Source: Amoeboaphelidium protococcarum
Lineage: Eukaryota > Aphelidiomycota > Aphelidea
Length of the DNA stretch: 64,000 nucleotides
Assembly: GCA_023515745.1 (NCBI GenBank)
Contig: JALECJ010000056.1
Coordinates: 310,001-374,000 of the forward strand
Direction of reading: 5' to 3'
Shown here in pieces: positions 1-11,464 of the stretch (positions within the stretch are counted from its first letter, which is position 1; the number at the start of each line of letters is the position of its first letter). The notes beneath the pieces are model-generated. The model searched no databases. It had not been told where the DNA came from and saw only the letters and a program-made list of their open reading frames with translations. Made by a program: the position numbers and the translations under genes.

Positions 1-665
1 ATATCTACCTGAGAGGAGTAATAGCAGGTTCGCTTAAGGACGAACCATCAGTCATGGCCAAAATCTGACACTTTTAAACTTGAATACTAGCCAGTATAGA
101 GAGCAAAGCATTTATAGCACCCACTCACTATTTACCATAAGGATCAATTTCCATCTCAATCCAGCTTTTTTGAATAAACTTCAAGAGCAGCAGCAAAAGG
201 ATTCAATATGATTATAATGCATTGCACAGACTGTAGCATTTAGGACGAACTTGAGAGTTTGGCGGTAGGAACTTAAAGAATTCTAAAGAGGCGTAAATGT
301 TAAGGTTGGCAAATTTATAAACAGAGGAAACCATCAAATGACTTCAGGTGAAATGACCAAGTCACTTTTGTAGGTAGATATCTTCTAAGTCACTATCGGA
401 TCCTTGCCAGCCAAAGCATTATTCCATAACAGAAGCCTATCTCGTTCAGTATCCAACTTCATTAACAGTAAATCTATCATTAAGACAGCATAACGATTGT
501 AGCTGAGAACTGAAGAGTATAAAGTTTTAGTAGATTTCACAATTCAACTGTACCTGCTTAGCTTTCACACCAAACATGGCCATGATTTGAGGTAACTTTC
601 ACTCGACGTAATGTAGAAAATGGTTCAATAAATGAAGCTACAGGTAAAGATTTGAACAGCAAGCA
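1..665. other. No gene recognised
   Basis: With UGA as the only stop, both strands are interrupted often and no frame gives a recognisable protein. A short perfect hairpin (stem GGTTCG/CGAACC) lies near 29-48, but nothing around it looks like a tRNA or other known RNA. The right edge is the outer border of the left repeat arm. It may be intergenic DNA or the tail of a neighbouring gene cut by the window edge. Confidence 0.5.
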
Positions 666-1601
666 GCATGAAACTGTGAAACGGACTGTTTCAGACTGCC
701 TCTACCGGGATTGGAAAGTCTTCCTGATAAGTGAACAATAGGAGACGGCACTGAGCCTCATGGAGTATGTATCAGCACTTGAAAAAGGTTAAAATGGTTA
801 ATATAAGGGAGGGGGACCGCCGAGGACGGTACATCATCACGATGCAGGGCTCTATCCAGAGCAAGTACATCATCACGATGCAGGACATCATCACGATGCG
901 AGGGCTCGCTACAGAGCAAGTGCTCGATCCAGAGCAAGTACATCATCACGATGCAGGACATCATCACGATGCGAGGGCTCGATACAGAGCAAGTGCTCGA
1001 TCCAGAGCAAGGACATCATAACGATGCAGGAGCACTGTCGCCAATGCCTAAATTTGCGAATGAAGAGAAGAGAAGAAGAAAGAGAATGAGGAGCGGATGG
1101 GCTTTTATAGCCGAGTTCAACGAATAAACAAACAAACGAACAAACAAACGAACTCGCGCGCTCACTCACTCACGCACGCGACAAGAACAAAGACAACGAC
1201 ATGGAGTGTGAAATATGTAACTACCGATAGAAGGATCAACTAGAGCACCAACACAGGATTGAATTGAAATATCATTCTAAACCATTAGTAGTGTTAACAA
1301 ACCATTTCGAGGTATCCCTATACCGCTATTGGTATGACTAGCGATGCCTTTATGGATAGAGGATGGCGTTAGTTGAAATCGGAAACAATATTAATGAACT
1401 ATTATAAACTACAACTATTATAAACTATATCTCTAAACAGCTCAAAATAGGCATAGATGACTTTACTGCGTGTTTATTAGCACATTGGTCTAATTTTTTT
1501 GGGTCAACTTGCTTCCTAGACAACAAAAACTATAGACGCTTACGTATAATTTGTTAGTTAGCTGGTAGATAAGACACTAGCAATCCTCTTTCAATGTCAT
1601 G
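666..1601 (-). repeat. Left arm of long inverted repeat
   Basis: This stretch matches, as reverse complement, the block at 17764-18639. The match is near-identical over the outer ~650 bp and again at 1540-1601. It is interrupted at about 1385-1530 by sequence unlike the ~100 bp at the same place in the other arm. The ends read GCATGAAA ... (T)CATGC, a short palindromic terminus. Inside, about 835-1030, is an imperfect tandem repeat of ~70 bp built on the words CATCATCACGATGCAG and CGATCCAGAGCAAG. A TATA-like box (TATAAAAG read leftwards, 1102-1109) precedes it. It could be a solo LTR or a non-autonomous dispersed element; no transposase or reverse transcriptase is encoded. Confidence 0.85.
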
Positions 1602-1863
1602 CCACCAGACGGATGATTGTAACGATCTCAAATGGAGTGGACATTTTTCCTTAAAGCTCATATCAACTATCAGTATAAGACTACACATATCCCTTTGAAA
1701 CTTTACAAAGTTTGGACATTATCTCAATTGAGCTTAAGACTTATATAAGTTTTCCCTTTAATTTATTTACCGCCGTACTTTGTTTTGGAAAATTTGTACT
1801 CACTATTCAGTAAATATAATAAGCCTTGAAGTCAGAGGAATATTGATTATGTTGCTGCGATAA

Positions 1864-2433
1864 ATGAACTCGTCTCGTATGAGTCTGCAATACATCAGCA
1901 TGGGAATATCAATAACTGGGATTTACCTGTTGCATTTGAATAACTTTAGCAATATCTTACAGGTGTTAGTTGTCTCAGTGATCGCAAATCTTACTATAGT
2001 TGTCGCAAGTTGCTTCATAAGTCATAATGTGACATATTTCAAGGCCGTCGTACAGACAGCTTTGAAAAACTTTATCACTCTCTGGATGCTGATGTTCTCG
2101 ATGGGCGCTCCATTGGTAAATGCTCCTGCTGGATCTCATGTCTACATGCAAACAGCTCTATTTGCATTCCATTTGACTCTTTAACTCTTATTGATAGATA
2201 ACGGGGAGTTGATTGAAATACTTAAAACTGATAATCGATATATATCAAATCAATTGCAAGTCACGCTAATCTTTGCTGCATGTTGGGTCAGTTCTGTCTT
2301 CTCCTTGATGGATTGGGAAAAGCCTTATCAGCCTTGGCCTATTCCAAATTACATTGGCGCGACAATTGGTCAAGTCATGTCTATAATTTTAATGCTGTTA
2401 CAAGGCTACATGAAAAAAGACAAGTAATAATGA
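1864..2433 (+). CDS. GPI11: PIG-F/Gpi11, GPI-anchor ethanolamine-phosphate transferase subunit
   Basis: A 189-residue multi-spanning ER membrane protein. PIG-F/Gpi11 stabilises the GPI7/GPI13-type transferases that add ethanolamine phosphate to GPI precursors. Visible are several hydrophobic helices, the internal motif FSMGAPLV, and the family signature near residue 145, WVSSVFSLMDWEKPYQPWPI, followed by an IGATIGQ helix. The length suits the family (about 180-220). There are no introns. TAA at 2182 and the terminal TAA TAA pair read as Gln before the TGA at 2431. An in-frame ATG at 1849 would add five residues, so the start is uncertain by that much. The convergent FOP gene ends 17 bp downstream. 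Confidence 0.9.
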
Positions 2434-2450
2434 AACAATCGACATAGAAC

Positions 2451-2990
2451 TCATTGTTGTTCACTTAACGCGTCATACGACTGTTTTCGACTACCGCCAA
2501 CGCTACCACCAGCGCGTTACTTTGTTTTCTACTCATATTCACGCAATAGAGAGAACAAGAGTGGCTCTTGAATTTCGTCTAAAGGATTTAATCCAATTTC
2601 AGTCTAGATGACTTGTCGCAGCTCCGGATCAAAAGTTTCAGAAGAACCGACTTCAGCAGCGAGCACTCCATTTGAATGTTTCAAGTCAAAGCACAGCAGG
2701 AATTCGCTGATCATGTCCAGAACCAGTCTACCCTCTCTGCTAGCTTTCATCTGCTCCAACTTGGAGTTTTATGACGATAATTCACTCTGATCATTCTGCT
2801 ATTATTTACCACGAATTTAAACGCTGTCATTCCCCTTCCGCTCTCCACCAGCGAGTACAATATCTGAAATTCCTGATCGCAATTCAGCTTTAACTCTACT
2901 TAATACTCCCTTCTTCTCTAACACTTCAGTCACCAACTACTTAAGCTGCAGTAAATCATCCTGCTATCTATACACAGATCCACTAGACAT
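2451..2990 (-). CDS. FOP/CEP43-like centriole/basal-body protein
   Basis: 179 residues, no introns. The N-terminal half matches the FGFR1OP/FOPNL/TON1 dimerisation and LisH-like domain: an opening helix, then LEKKGVLSRVKAELRSGI (about 25-42) and the second helix pair GRLVLDMISEFLLCFDL (about 88-104). The C-terminus is Gly/Ser/Gln-rich. Such proteins sit at centrioles, basal bodies or microtubule-organising centres and are lost in most non-flagellated fungi, so it points to a centriole-bearing life stage. FOP and FOPNL/CEP20 are hard to separate at this length; the spacing after the LisH part looks closer to FOP. Several internal TAA/TAG codons are glutamines. Confidence 0.75.
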
Positions 2991-3401
2991 AATAGCGAGT
3001 TTTGAATATTATTATTATGAAGAAGTAGTTATCCAGGAAACAAAGCTGTAAACGATAAAAACTTTCGCAGAAACGGTTAAAATGATATGAATCTACAGAT
3101 CAAAGATGATGAATTTTATGTTGATAGTGAAGCAAATTAAATAGTGATTTTAATCTTATCTTCTGATGCATACAGTATACTTTATAAATTACAATAATGG
3201 ACAAAATTTCTATTTGCCGTGTAAGTATGTGTCCGCAGTTGACGTGCTCATGATTTTGTAAGCAGATCGCGCTCGCGGTTTCCCCTTTCACTTTTTATCT
3301 CTTTCAGCCGTTGGTTTATTATTCCAGCATAATAAATATTCTATCGAGGCAATAGATTTTCTATTTATAACATTTATCCATTACAATCTTAAGCAGAAGA
3401 A

Positions 3402-5306
3402 ATGGGACTTTTGTCGAAAGGGACACCTATGCATTGGGATGAGGCCAAGAAGCACGCAAACCATGTGAGGCAGCATGGAATATCGTAGCTGATCAATATA
3501 TACAAGCGATAGAAGGATCGTAGAGATGATCCGCTGCTATGGGGTGATGAGATTGAGTATGTGCTTGTGCATTTCGACAAGGATCAAAAGAATGCTGCGT
3601 TAAATCTGCGAGCATCAGTAATACTGGATTAGCTCATAGAGGCTGAATTGTAACCGGGATATGGATCTGTGGGCTCTTGGAAGCCTGAATATGCTAGATA
3701 CATGCTAGAAGGGACGCCACTCCGTCCATATGAATCTTCACTTGAATCTTTGCTCGATGTTGAGCGTAATATGAAAGAGCGTAGAGCTCAGGTAGAGCAG
3801 TTGTTGAGTGACCGAGATAAAGATTATCTATTGTCAATCACCAACTTCCCATCGCTGGGTGTTCCAAAATGTTTCTATACTGGCGAATAGAATGCAGTAT
3901 TTACTTATGAGGCCGCATAATCTAATTTTATTCCAGATTAGGCCATCGCTCCTCATGCAAGATTCCCGACGTTGACTCGTAATATAAGACTCAGACGCGG
4001 GTCCAAGGTGGCCATTAATGTGCCTATTATGCATGACACTAATACACCTACTCCTTTTCAAGAAGGTTTTCACGATTAATAAAGTGCACAATACTGTCCC
4101 GACGCCAAGATTGATCATATTTATATGGACTGCATGTGCTTTGGAATGGGATGTTCATGTCTGCAGTTAACTTTTCAGTCTGCCGATGTCACTGAAGCTC
4201 GTGACATGTATGACCAGCTGGCTGTCCTGGCTCCAATAATGTTGGCTCTTACAGCAGGCAGTCCAATTTATAGAGGACACCTTGCAGATATTGATTGCAG
4301 ATGGAATATAATCTCCGCCAGTGTTGATGATCGCACACCTTTTGAACGTGGAGCTGTTACTGGCGATTAAGGTGCTGAGGTAGGTGGCAGTGTATAACGT
4401 CGCATAATGAAGTCTCGCTACGATTCTGTATCAACTTATCTATCCCAGTCTTAACATCTCACCCCCTAATTGAACGATATTCCATTTGTATACGATGAGT
4501 AATTGATGGATCGTCTAAAGCTTGAAGGAGGTTTAGATGACATTCTTGCTAAGCATTATGCTCATCTATTTATCAGAGATCCATTGGTCATATTCTCGGA
4601 GCTTTTGGATCAGAATGATGATACGTCTGCAGATCATTTTGAGAATATATAATCTACTAATTGGTAGACTGTGAGATTCAAGCCTCCGCCTTTAAATTCT
4701 AGTATTGGATGGAGAGTAGAATTTAGATCTATGGAGATTCACATTACTGAATTTGAGAATGCTGCCTTTGCTTGCTTTATGAATCTTGTATATCGTACAA
4801 TCCTCCATTTTCAATTGAATTTATATATTCCGCTGAGTAAAGTTGACGTTAATATGCAATTGGCTTAGAAAAGAGATGCTGTCAAACTTTAAAAGTTTTA
4901 CTTCAGACCTTTGATAGTCTCTCATGCTAATGGTTCTGCTAATGGAGCAAGCATGAGCAATGGCAATGCTGGATAAGAGTGGCGAATGATGTCTATCAAT
5001 GATATTATGAACGGCTCGGAAGGTGACATTGGTCTCATTCCAATGGTGAGAAAGTACCTGGAAAGTCAAAGAATATCTTCTGAGCTTTCGCAAAGCCTGG
5101 AGTCTTACCTTTCACTCATCTCCAAGAGAGCTAGTGGCGAACTTAAAACTACGGCTGCCTGGATGAGATAATTTGTGATGGAGCACCCAGATTATTAACA
5201 TGACTCTGTTGTCTCTTCCCTGATCAACTTTGACTTATGTGTGGCCATCAGAGATATCACAAGTGGCACGCTGGTACCCAAAGATTTATTACCTTCCAAA
5301 AAGTGA
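3402..5306 (+). CDS. GCLC: Glutamate-cysteine ligase catalytic subunit
   Basis: 634 residues in one exon, against 637 in the human enzyme. It makes gamma-glutamylcysteine from glutamate, cysteine and ATP, the rate-limiting cytosolic step of glutathione synthesis. Conservation is end to end: start [30 protein letters not shown], the [10 protein letters not shown] segment, [19 protein letters not shown], and [18 protein letters not shown]. Between FENI and RFKPPP the family has invariant glutamines encoded here by TAA (4650) and TAG (4665), which is direct evidence for code reassignment. The end is TGA at 5304. Its neighbours are unrelated. Confidence 0.98.
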
Positions 5307-5383
5307 AGTGTAAAAATATATAAATTTAATTTACAGTACTCATTAGATATATACTAGTTGTCTCGAATTTTATTGGCATTTAA

Positions 5384-6152
5384 TCAGACACTATTGACGG
5401 TAAAATTATCAAACTCCCCACTATCGCTACCATCATAGCGTGATAAGGATCTCAAATCCGCCGCATCTTGGTTAATATTAAGCAATGTCTACGCGGCTTC
5501 CATTACCTGTACAGACTAATGTTTATTCAATAGCAAAGTCTTGACATATTTCCATGATTCGTGATGCTCCCAAATGTGCTTCGCCAGACAGCTCTAATTC
5601 TTGTAAACTTTACCACAGGTTGGACACGACGAATCTTTCAAATCGCGCTTAGAACTTTTAGTATTATTATCACAACTTTTATCATCCAGCTATTATTCCA
5701 CATTACAATGCTCAGAGTTATTCTCATTTTAGTGATCACAAAGACTGTCCGGAGATGACGCCAGGCGAAGATGCTTCACGGGCCTTTCATCGGACACGGC
5801 CACAGTCCTGTACATGTCAGGGCTCTTACTCTCTTCACTTGGCAGACTGACACTATCAGCGGAGACAATATTACGACTATTATCTGCACCAGAATTATTC
5901 TCATCATCAACGCAATCTGATGCACTTGCAAGTGGCTCAGCTTCAGGGTAAAACCGTTTCCGAGACGGAATCGCATCGTGTTTCAGCGGAGTCAGACGGG
6001 GAACCAATGACTCACCACCAGGATGCTTTGCATCGAATTTAACAGGGCCAAGCAACTGCTACTATTACTACTACTACTATTTATTTTTGTTATAAAAAGA
6101 TTCAGCTGACTTTTACTCTACGCCATATGGGTGTCCAAAGAAATTTTACCAT
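5384..6152 (-). CDS. C2H2 zinc-finger protein, fungal-type
   Basis: A single C2H2 finger, CPTCGKVYKNQSCLAKHIWEHH, is followed directly by a helix reading SWKYVKTLLLNKHQSVQVME. This pairing resembles an uncharacterised family of fungal zinc-finger proteins in which the finger leads into a KHQxVQxxEAA helix. The N-terminal region is acidic and Ser-rich, and begins with eight glutamines written as TAG/TAA codons plus one CAG. The frame is open from 5384 to about 6177, but no in-frame ATG precedes the poly-Q. A start at 6152 would need an intron directly after the first codon (GTAAAA ... AATAG), so the 5' end is unresolved. Probably a nuclear regulator; the DNA target is unknown. Confidence 0.65.
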
Positions 6153-6786
6153 GGCGGAAGATAAGTAGGAGCAGCAGCGATCACAGGAGGCGGCAAAATC
6201 TGCTGAGAATCGCGATAAAAGTTTACTTCACGCATCGAGGGCAGAAAATGACGATGATGTTATATTTAATTTCCCATCTGAGGCATACCAGTCGTACGGA
6301 CAGTATATCCATGGTTCATCGCTGTAGGTTGTTGATGATGATGATGATCTACGTAAGCATAAGTCTATATCTACGGCACCGGCAACCTCGGACGAATAAG
6401 CAAATAAGCATCTCGATTGCTGCCAGGAGGAGGAGGAGCACCTCCGTATGAAACTGTGTGCCTTCTCTGCTACTACTGACCAGAAGAGATCATATCTGCG
6501 CTACCAACGTTCTTGTTGTTATCTCTTTCCATTTTTATCTATTCACTAAGCAGCGGATGATGGGGTGCGGATTATTCAGGTTCTTCTCAGGACTCTTTTT
6601 ATATAAATTTACTCAATTCAGAAAAACGACAAACAAAGTCCGACGCGATTGTTGATCTGCGAAACGATGACAATATTCACGTGTGTTTAACAGTCCGTAG
6701 GGATTCTGATGGATGACGTACTTGGGACTTTAATGCTAGTCCTGATCGGTCAATACAAGTCAATAACAACAACTTTCACCGGATGA
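6151..6786 (+). CDS. Hypothetical acidic protein, gene model uncertain
   Basis: From ATG at 6151 the frame stays open for 211 residues to TGA. The first ~100 residues look protein-like: Glu/Gln/Asp-rich, with a run of five Asp and the phrase VIFNFPSEAYQSYGQY. After about 6445 the frame becomes Cys/Leu/Phe-rich and less convincing. A GTATG donor at about 6446 and AG acceptors near 6553 or 6642 suggest an intron. In another frame, about 6640-6714 reads SDAIVDLRNDDNIHVCLTVR, which could be a small ubiquitin-like segment, so a spliced product may end there. No family is recognised. The ATG overlaps the opposite-strand ATG of the zinc-finger gene (shared CCATGG). Confidence 0.35.
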
Positions 6787-7393
6787 TGCAAGCAAAAGCA
6801 AGATTAAAAAATTTTTCTGTGCTGTGCCACATTTTTGAGGCACAAATCTTTTCAAGGGGTCGATGAGAGAATTACCCATGTGTCATCATAACAGATAAAA
6901 AAACCTTATAGTTTAAGCGTTGATCAAAATGGCTATTCTGCTGTGAAGCTTAAGAAATTATATGGAAAATTGTGAGAACTATTGAAGATAAGTTTAGAAT
7001 AATTGGAAGTAATTTAACAATACATAATCATTTGCCTGTTCGGCTGAAAGTTCAATGGAAGCGTACATCTATATTCTTCTTTCAAGTTAAACAACTGGTT
7101 TTGATTATACATGGTAAAAATCTTTCATTATTGAATGTACAATCATAGCATAAAATCACCAATATTCCGACAGCTTTGCAACTCACTTGTGACAGTACGC
7201 AAACTAATTGACTTCAGCATCATGAAAATGACGTAAGATTTCAATCTAATCATCAATGATTCGCCGACAGGAGATTTAGCCGTTTTGATTCGCTTTCACT
7301 CTCTTCACTCATAAAAAGTCGACAAAGCTATTTCACCCTTCTTTCTTTCCAGTTAGTTTAAAAGAATTTCAGTTCACAGGGAAAAATATAAAA
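6787..7393. other. Intergenic, no gene seen
   Basis: AT-rich sequence without a convincing frame on either strand when only TGA stops translation. The last part presumably holds the promoter of the PRELI gene. An imperfect hairpin (TGTGCC ... GGCACA) lies near 6818-6845. Confidence 0.5.
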
Positions 7394-7954
7394 ATGAAGA
7401 TATTTCACACTTGGTCCACAATAAACCATCCATGGTAGCAAGTCACGATTGCCCAGTGGAGAAAGTATCCGAATGAATTTTCGCCTCAAGTGCTGCACGT
7501 TGATATTCTAGATCGGCGCATTAATGATAAAGGATAACTGGTGACGGAGAGGTTGATTGCATGTCAACAGCCACTGCCGTCATTATTCAAACGATTTTTT
7601 AATGTGGAAGATGTAATTCTATTCAAGGAATCTAGTATTGTTGATCCGATAGCGAAAGAGTTTAAAGCTTCCACCTAGAATGTTACGTATGCTGATCTGA
7701 TTGAGATGAAGGAGGATATTGCATATATGAGTAATGCTCAGAGCGATGATGTTGATAATTAGTGTACGCGCTTTGACTAGACAGCGTCTGTTGAATCTGT
7801 TATTGGTGGCTATTAGAGAGTCAAGAATCAAGTTGAGGAATTTTGTGTGTAAAAGTTTAAAAGTAACGCTGAGCGTGGTAGAGCTGGCCTGGAGTTTGCA
7901 ATTTAGAAGATTTTTTCCCCTGCTGAAGATTCTGAAGAGGATAAGTAGATATGA
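7394..7954 (+). CDS. PRELI/MSF1 (Ups/Slowmo) family lipid carrier
   Basis: 186 residues, essentially one PRELI/MSF1 domain. It starts MKIFHTWSTINHPWQQVT, with HPW at the usual place, then YPN, VDILDRRI (about 42-49), LPSLFKRFF and SIVDPIAKEFKAST. Members move phosphatidic acid or phosphatidylserine across the mitochondrial intermembrane space together with TRIAP1/Mdm35. Length matches the family (about 170-230). The start is fixed by the conserved MKIF opening. One exon; the Gln of NHPWQQ is TAG. Which paralogue it is (Ups1, Ups2 or Slowmo) cannot be told by eye. Confidence 0.9.
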
Positions 7955-8161
7955 TATGATGTATTCCGCTGTTTATGAGTGTAATGTACCAATAGACTAG
8001 ATTGTATAAAATAATACGCTTCACCTCTAGGATTCAATATTTTAGGAGTGCTGATAGTAAAGAAGATTCGATGCATTCAAAGCAAATGGACTCAAGTCAT
8101 TATCAATCGTAATCAATTTTTTATTACTATCACAATCTTCAACTAGCTAACAACTTCAAAA

Positions 8162-9238
8162 TCAGCTTATAAATTAAAGAGCGAGTTTAAATAAGTCAAC
8201 CCCCTTCTCAATGGCAATCGAGCGCCATTGAGGATCTTGAGGATAGAACATTTCTAGAAGGTGAGTCTTCTCTGGAGATTTCAAATCCACTTCAATACCG
8301 CTATTCTTACACTGCCAATGGTATGCATTCTCAGCGCGTAATGCTTGCAATACTCTAACACCGTTGTAACTGCCAAACTCTTAAGTCACTGCATGAAACT
8401 GATCTAAATCTTTAGTTAGCTCTTCATCAAATAAATTCCAAAGGACACCTTGGGGATCATAGCTACTATTACCGACAACTCCGGTCAGAGTAACGCGATC
8501 TTTGCCATACAGTTAGATGTGAGCCTCAGTTTATACATTCTCCGGTACGAATAGAGTATCGTGATTCCATGGACCGAGACCGGTGTGAATGTCAAATAAG
8601 AAGACGCACTTGACACTACCTGACGCAAAAACCTTCTCCTTCAGGTACTTGCGTAAAGCAACACCACTAGCCTCCAAATTTTTACCAGAGTAAAAGAGGC
8701 CTTTAGGGAAGCGACTCTGACCTTTGGCAACAATGCACTGCACCTTGGCAAATCCATACTTGGCCACCAGTAACGCGGCCTACCAATAAAAGTTAATGAC
8801 TGACAAGTAATCACTCACTGGATACGATGGATTAAGAAATTCATTAACCAACGCGTAATCATCATCATTCTCCAGGTGCTCCGGAAATATATTGTTATGA
8901 TTACGACCAAGATCTACGCCACTCTCATTCCAGCGGCGCAAATACTTCATACCATACGGATTGTAGCCGTGAATGAACAGATAACCGATATCACTGCTGG
9001 CATCTTTATCGTTGAAATTGAGCTGATTAAGCAATGCAGTCTAAACATCGGACCCAGCGTAGCCTTCGACACCGTGTACACCGCTGACGTGGAGCATTAA
9101 CTTCGGCTTGGATGAGGCATCTTTAGACATTGCCACCAGCATGTACAAATCATCCACCACAGGTATCTTATCAATTATCAATCCTGCATTCTACGCGGCA
9201 GTCTTGAACGCCTCGCACTTTTCGTTATACAGCGCCAT
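8162..9238 (-). CDS. DUF2817 family zinc carboxypeptidase-like protein
   Basis: 358 residues, one exon. The M14-like DUF2817 pattern is clear: HVSGVHGVEGYAGS (about 50-63) contains the H-x-x-E pair expected to bind zinc (H55, E58). It is followed by INPYG-type HGYNPYGMKYLRRWNESGVD and LGRNH, then FLFDIHTGLGPW, which carries the third ligand. No signal peptide or membrane span is visible, so a cytosolic hydrolase is likely. Substrates of this family are poorly known. Gln codons include TAA and TAG. It faces the PRELI gene tail to tail, about 200 bp away. Confidence 0.88.
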
Positions 9239-9415
9239 GATGAGTAATGGTAGTATTATACTAGGGGATTTGTCGAATAAAGGATTGACTGGGCAGGGGC
9301 TGGCGCTATAATCGCGCGTTACGTTGATGGTGAAAATCTCATTGGCATGCGATACAACAGTTAGCACACAACATCAAACTAAAACTTTGAAAAAAATGTG
9401 GGTTATGCAATCATA

Positions 9416-9936
9416 TATGGTGCCGCTCACCTTAACTCGACCAAATATGGCCCTAATGACTCACCAATATATAATGTACCTTAGATTTCAAAATTTTTAC
9501 TAATCGACCGGTAAAAATGCTTATCTCGCGGAGCTGAATATTTTTACCGGTTGGTTTTTGTTCAAACTTACTTTGAAGTCCACTTGTCCTTCATTTCTTG
9601 GACCAAATTGAGACTACCAAGCTTAATCATAAGACAACTTAGTTATGACTGGGACTATGGATCGAAGGGCGTTGAAACGACAAAATGGCATTTTTACCTA
9701 AGCAAAATGAAGCTCGAAAGTCAAATTTCCTAAAATCGCTGGGAACATTGTGTGATCCTCAATGGCACTCAAAGCCACGGGATAGAAGACAATTAGTGCG
9801 GGAAAATGGTTTAATCACAGAGAATGCATAAAGCCAATTTGAGCTGGCCAAATTTTAACGCATTAGCTACTTTTTGAAACTTTCATTATCGCGACCAAAT
9901 TGAGACTTTTTTCGAGTTAAGGTGAGCGGCACCATA
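9416..9936. mobile_element. MITE-like element with 25-bp terminal inverted repeats
   Basis: The first 25 bp (9416-9440, TATGGTGCCGCTCACC...) are the exact reverse complement of 9912-9936. The ends are compatible with a TA target duplication around TGGTGCC termini, as in Tc1/mariner-type elements. The 521-bp interior has no coding frame and contains a second hairpin, ACCGGTAAAAAT ... ATTTTTACCGGT, at about 9505-9553. It lies between the 5' end of the DUF2817 gene and the 3' end of SWC4. Read as a non-autonomous DNA transposon; no second copy is in this window. Confidence 0.8.
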
Positions 9937-9968
9937 CTTTATAAATAAACTAGCTTAAATTAATTACA

Positions 9969-11464
9969 TCATGATTTACGTTTTTTGTTTTGATGAGAGG
10001 AGCTACGGATAATGGGATGTTCATCTACATCATCAGCATTTACAGATGGAGTCTGTGATCGTTTACGTCCAGCGTGGCCACCGGAGAGGGATGATGGAGG
10101 CCTGCTCGACTATCTTGATTATCTCTGATTTGCATCATGACCATCTTCCTCCATATCACCATTAGAAGTAGCTCGAGTCGGATCTGATTTTGAGAGAACT
10201 TTCATATCATTCTACAGTTTCTCAGTCTACTTTTATAGATCGAGAATATGCAAAATTGATTTAATGAGCTCATCATACAGCTAGCATGTCTATTTAGTAG
10301 GCATTTTAGGAAATACAGATACACCCAACTCTTCCAACATGAAATTTACACGCTATTATTGAATCTAAGACCTCGCTACCGGCAGCGATTAACTTCTGAC
10401 CAAAACTCCAGTCACCTTCCTCTCTTTCTTCGGCAATGGAACAATAAAAGACTAATCTACACAAAGATATAGTATGATCAAATATAGTGGTCGTTAAACT
10501 TTACGCAGATATCATTTCAAACTTACTGTCGCCATCTGCACTCGGAGCTAATGATGTAGATCGCCTGACGTCTTGAGGCACCGGCTTCGTTGACACAGTG
10601 ATAGACTCTGCTACTTTGCTCTTGGGCTTTTTACGCTTCTTAGGAACAGCCTCTACCGCAGTCAGTTATCCCAAATTGAGAATACCAAACGTGTCAGCTT
10701 AAAATATCCTCCTTATTGAATCTCGTTCCTAAGTGACTTGTTAAATCTAATTAGCAAGCGCTTGCAGTTCATGTAAGAGAACAATCTCTGAAGATTGACC
10801 ATTAGATAGAATTGACATCATGTTCTTAGCATACTCTCTCCGCACCATCTCATTTTCATAATGGTAGTCGACTTTAGAATAGACACCATTATTCGCAGAC
10901 AATGAAGCACCATTCTGCAGGTCACATAGACAATTACTGACCGCGTAAAACCGCCGCTGCAAGTCAGGTAGAGTCCTATTCTTGACACCATTATATAGAT
11001 ACCGGTCATGAACAACAAACCACCGCACATCATACTATCGGCAGAGAGACCATAAATAATCTGTTTCATCTCTTGTCCACGAGGAATCTACAACAAACCA
11101 TCAGTAATGAGGATAAGATAAGACAAACGCGTAAATTACCATTCAAAGTAGCCTCTACTGCTGCATACTATTCATCTGAATACTCTATTATTGAAGAATC
11201 TGCAGAATTATTATTCAGAGGAACGGAGCATTGTTCGAGCACTACAAACGGCCATTTGTTGTTAGCGGAAACGGAAACAAACGACAACTTACAGTTTGAA
11301 GCACATAAAGATAACAAATCATCATCCCTGGGCACTCTAACCCATTTTCTAGCATTGTCAACCACACTGTCTCCAATTTAATGAGCCTGTAATTACCTAC
11401 ATGCCAATACATAAGTCACACTATGAGGCTCAAAATTAAATTTACCAGGAAGACGACAACTCAT
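9969..11464 (-). CDS. SWC4: SWC4/DMAP1, SWR1-NuA4 chromatin complex subunit
   Basis: Four exons, 440 residues, with introns at 11242-11292, 11088-11139 and 10457-10526; the exon sum divides by three. The core SANT-like domain is unmistakable: SWTRDETDYLWSLCRQYDVR (spanning the second junction) then WFVVHDRYLYN and RTLPDLQRRFYAVSN. The C-terminal DMAP1 domain follows as VTGVLVRSQSLP ... MLEELGVSVFPKMPT ... YDELI, ending in a basic KKRKS tail. The subunit links the SWR1 (H2A.Z deposition) and NuA4 complexes in the nucleus. The chosen ATG at 11464 is the first after an in-frame TGA. Intron 11242-11292 carries a CGCTAAC branch-like box. Confidence 0.92.

Noticed and set aside
29-48. Perfect 6-bp-stem hairpin that might mark a tRNA or terminator.
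   Set aside because: No cloverleaf, A box or B box around it; short palindromes of this size are expected by chance.
767-1169. Several short frames on both strands with repeated RAR/HHDA or HRDDV motifs; the same at 18156-18539.
   Set aside because: They are translations of the ~70-bp tandem repeat inside the inverted arms, open in many frames because the unit lacks stops.
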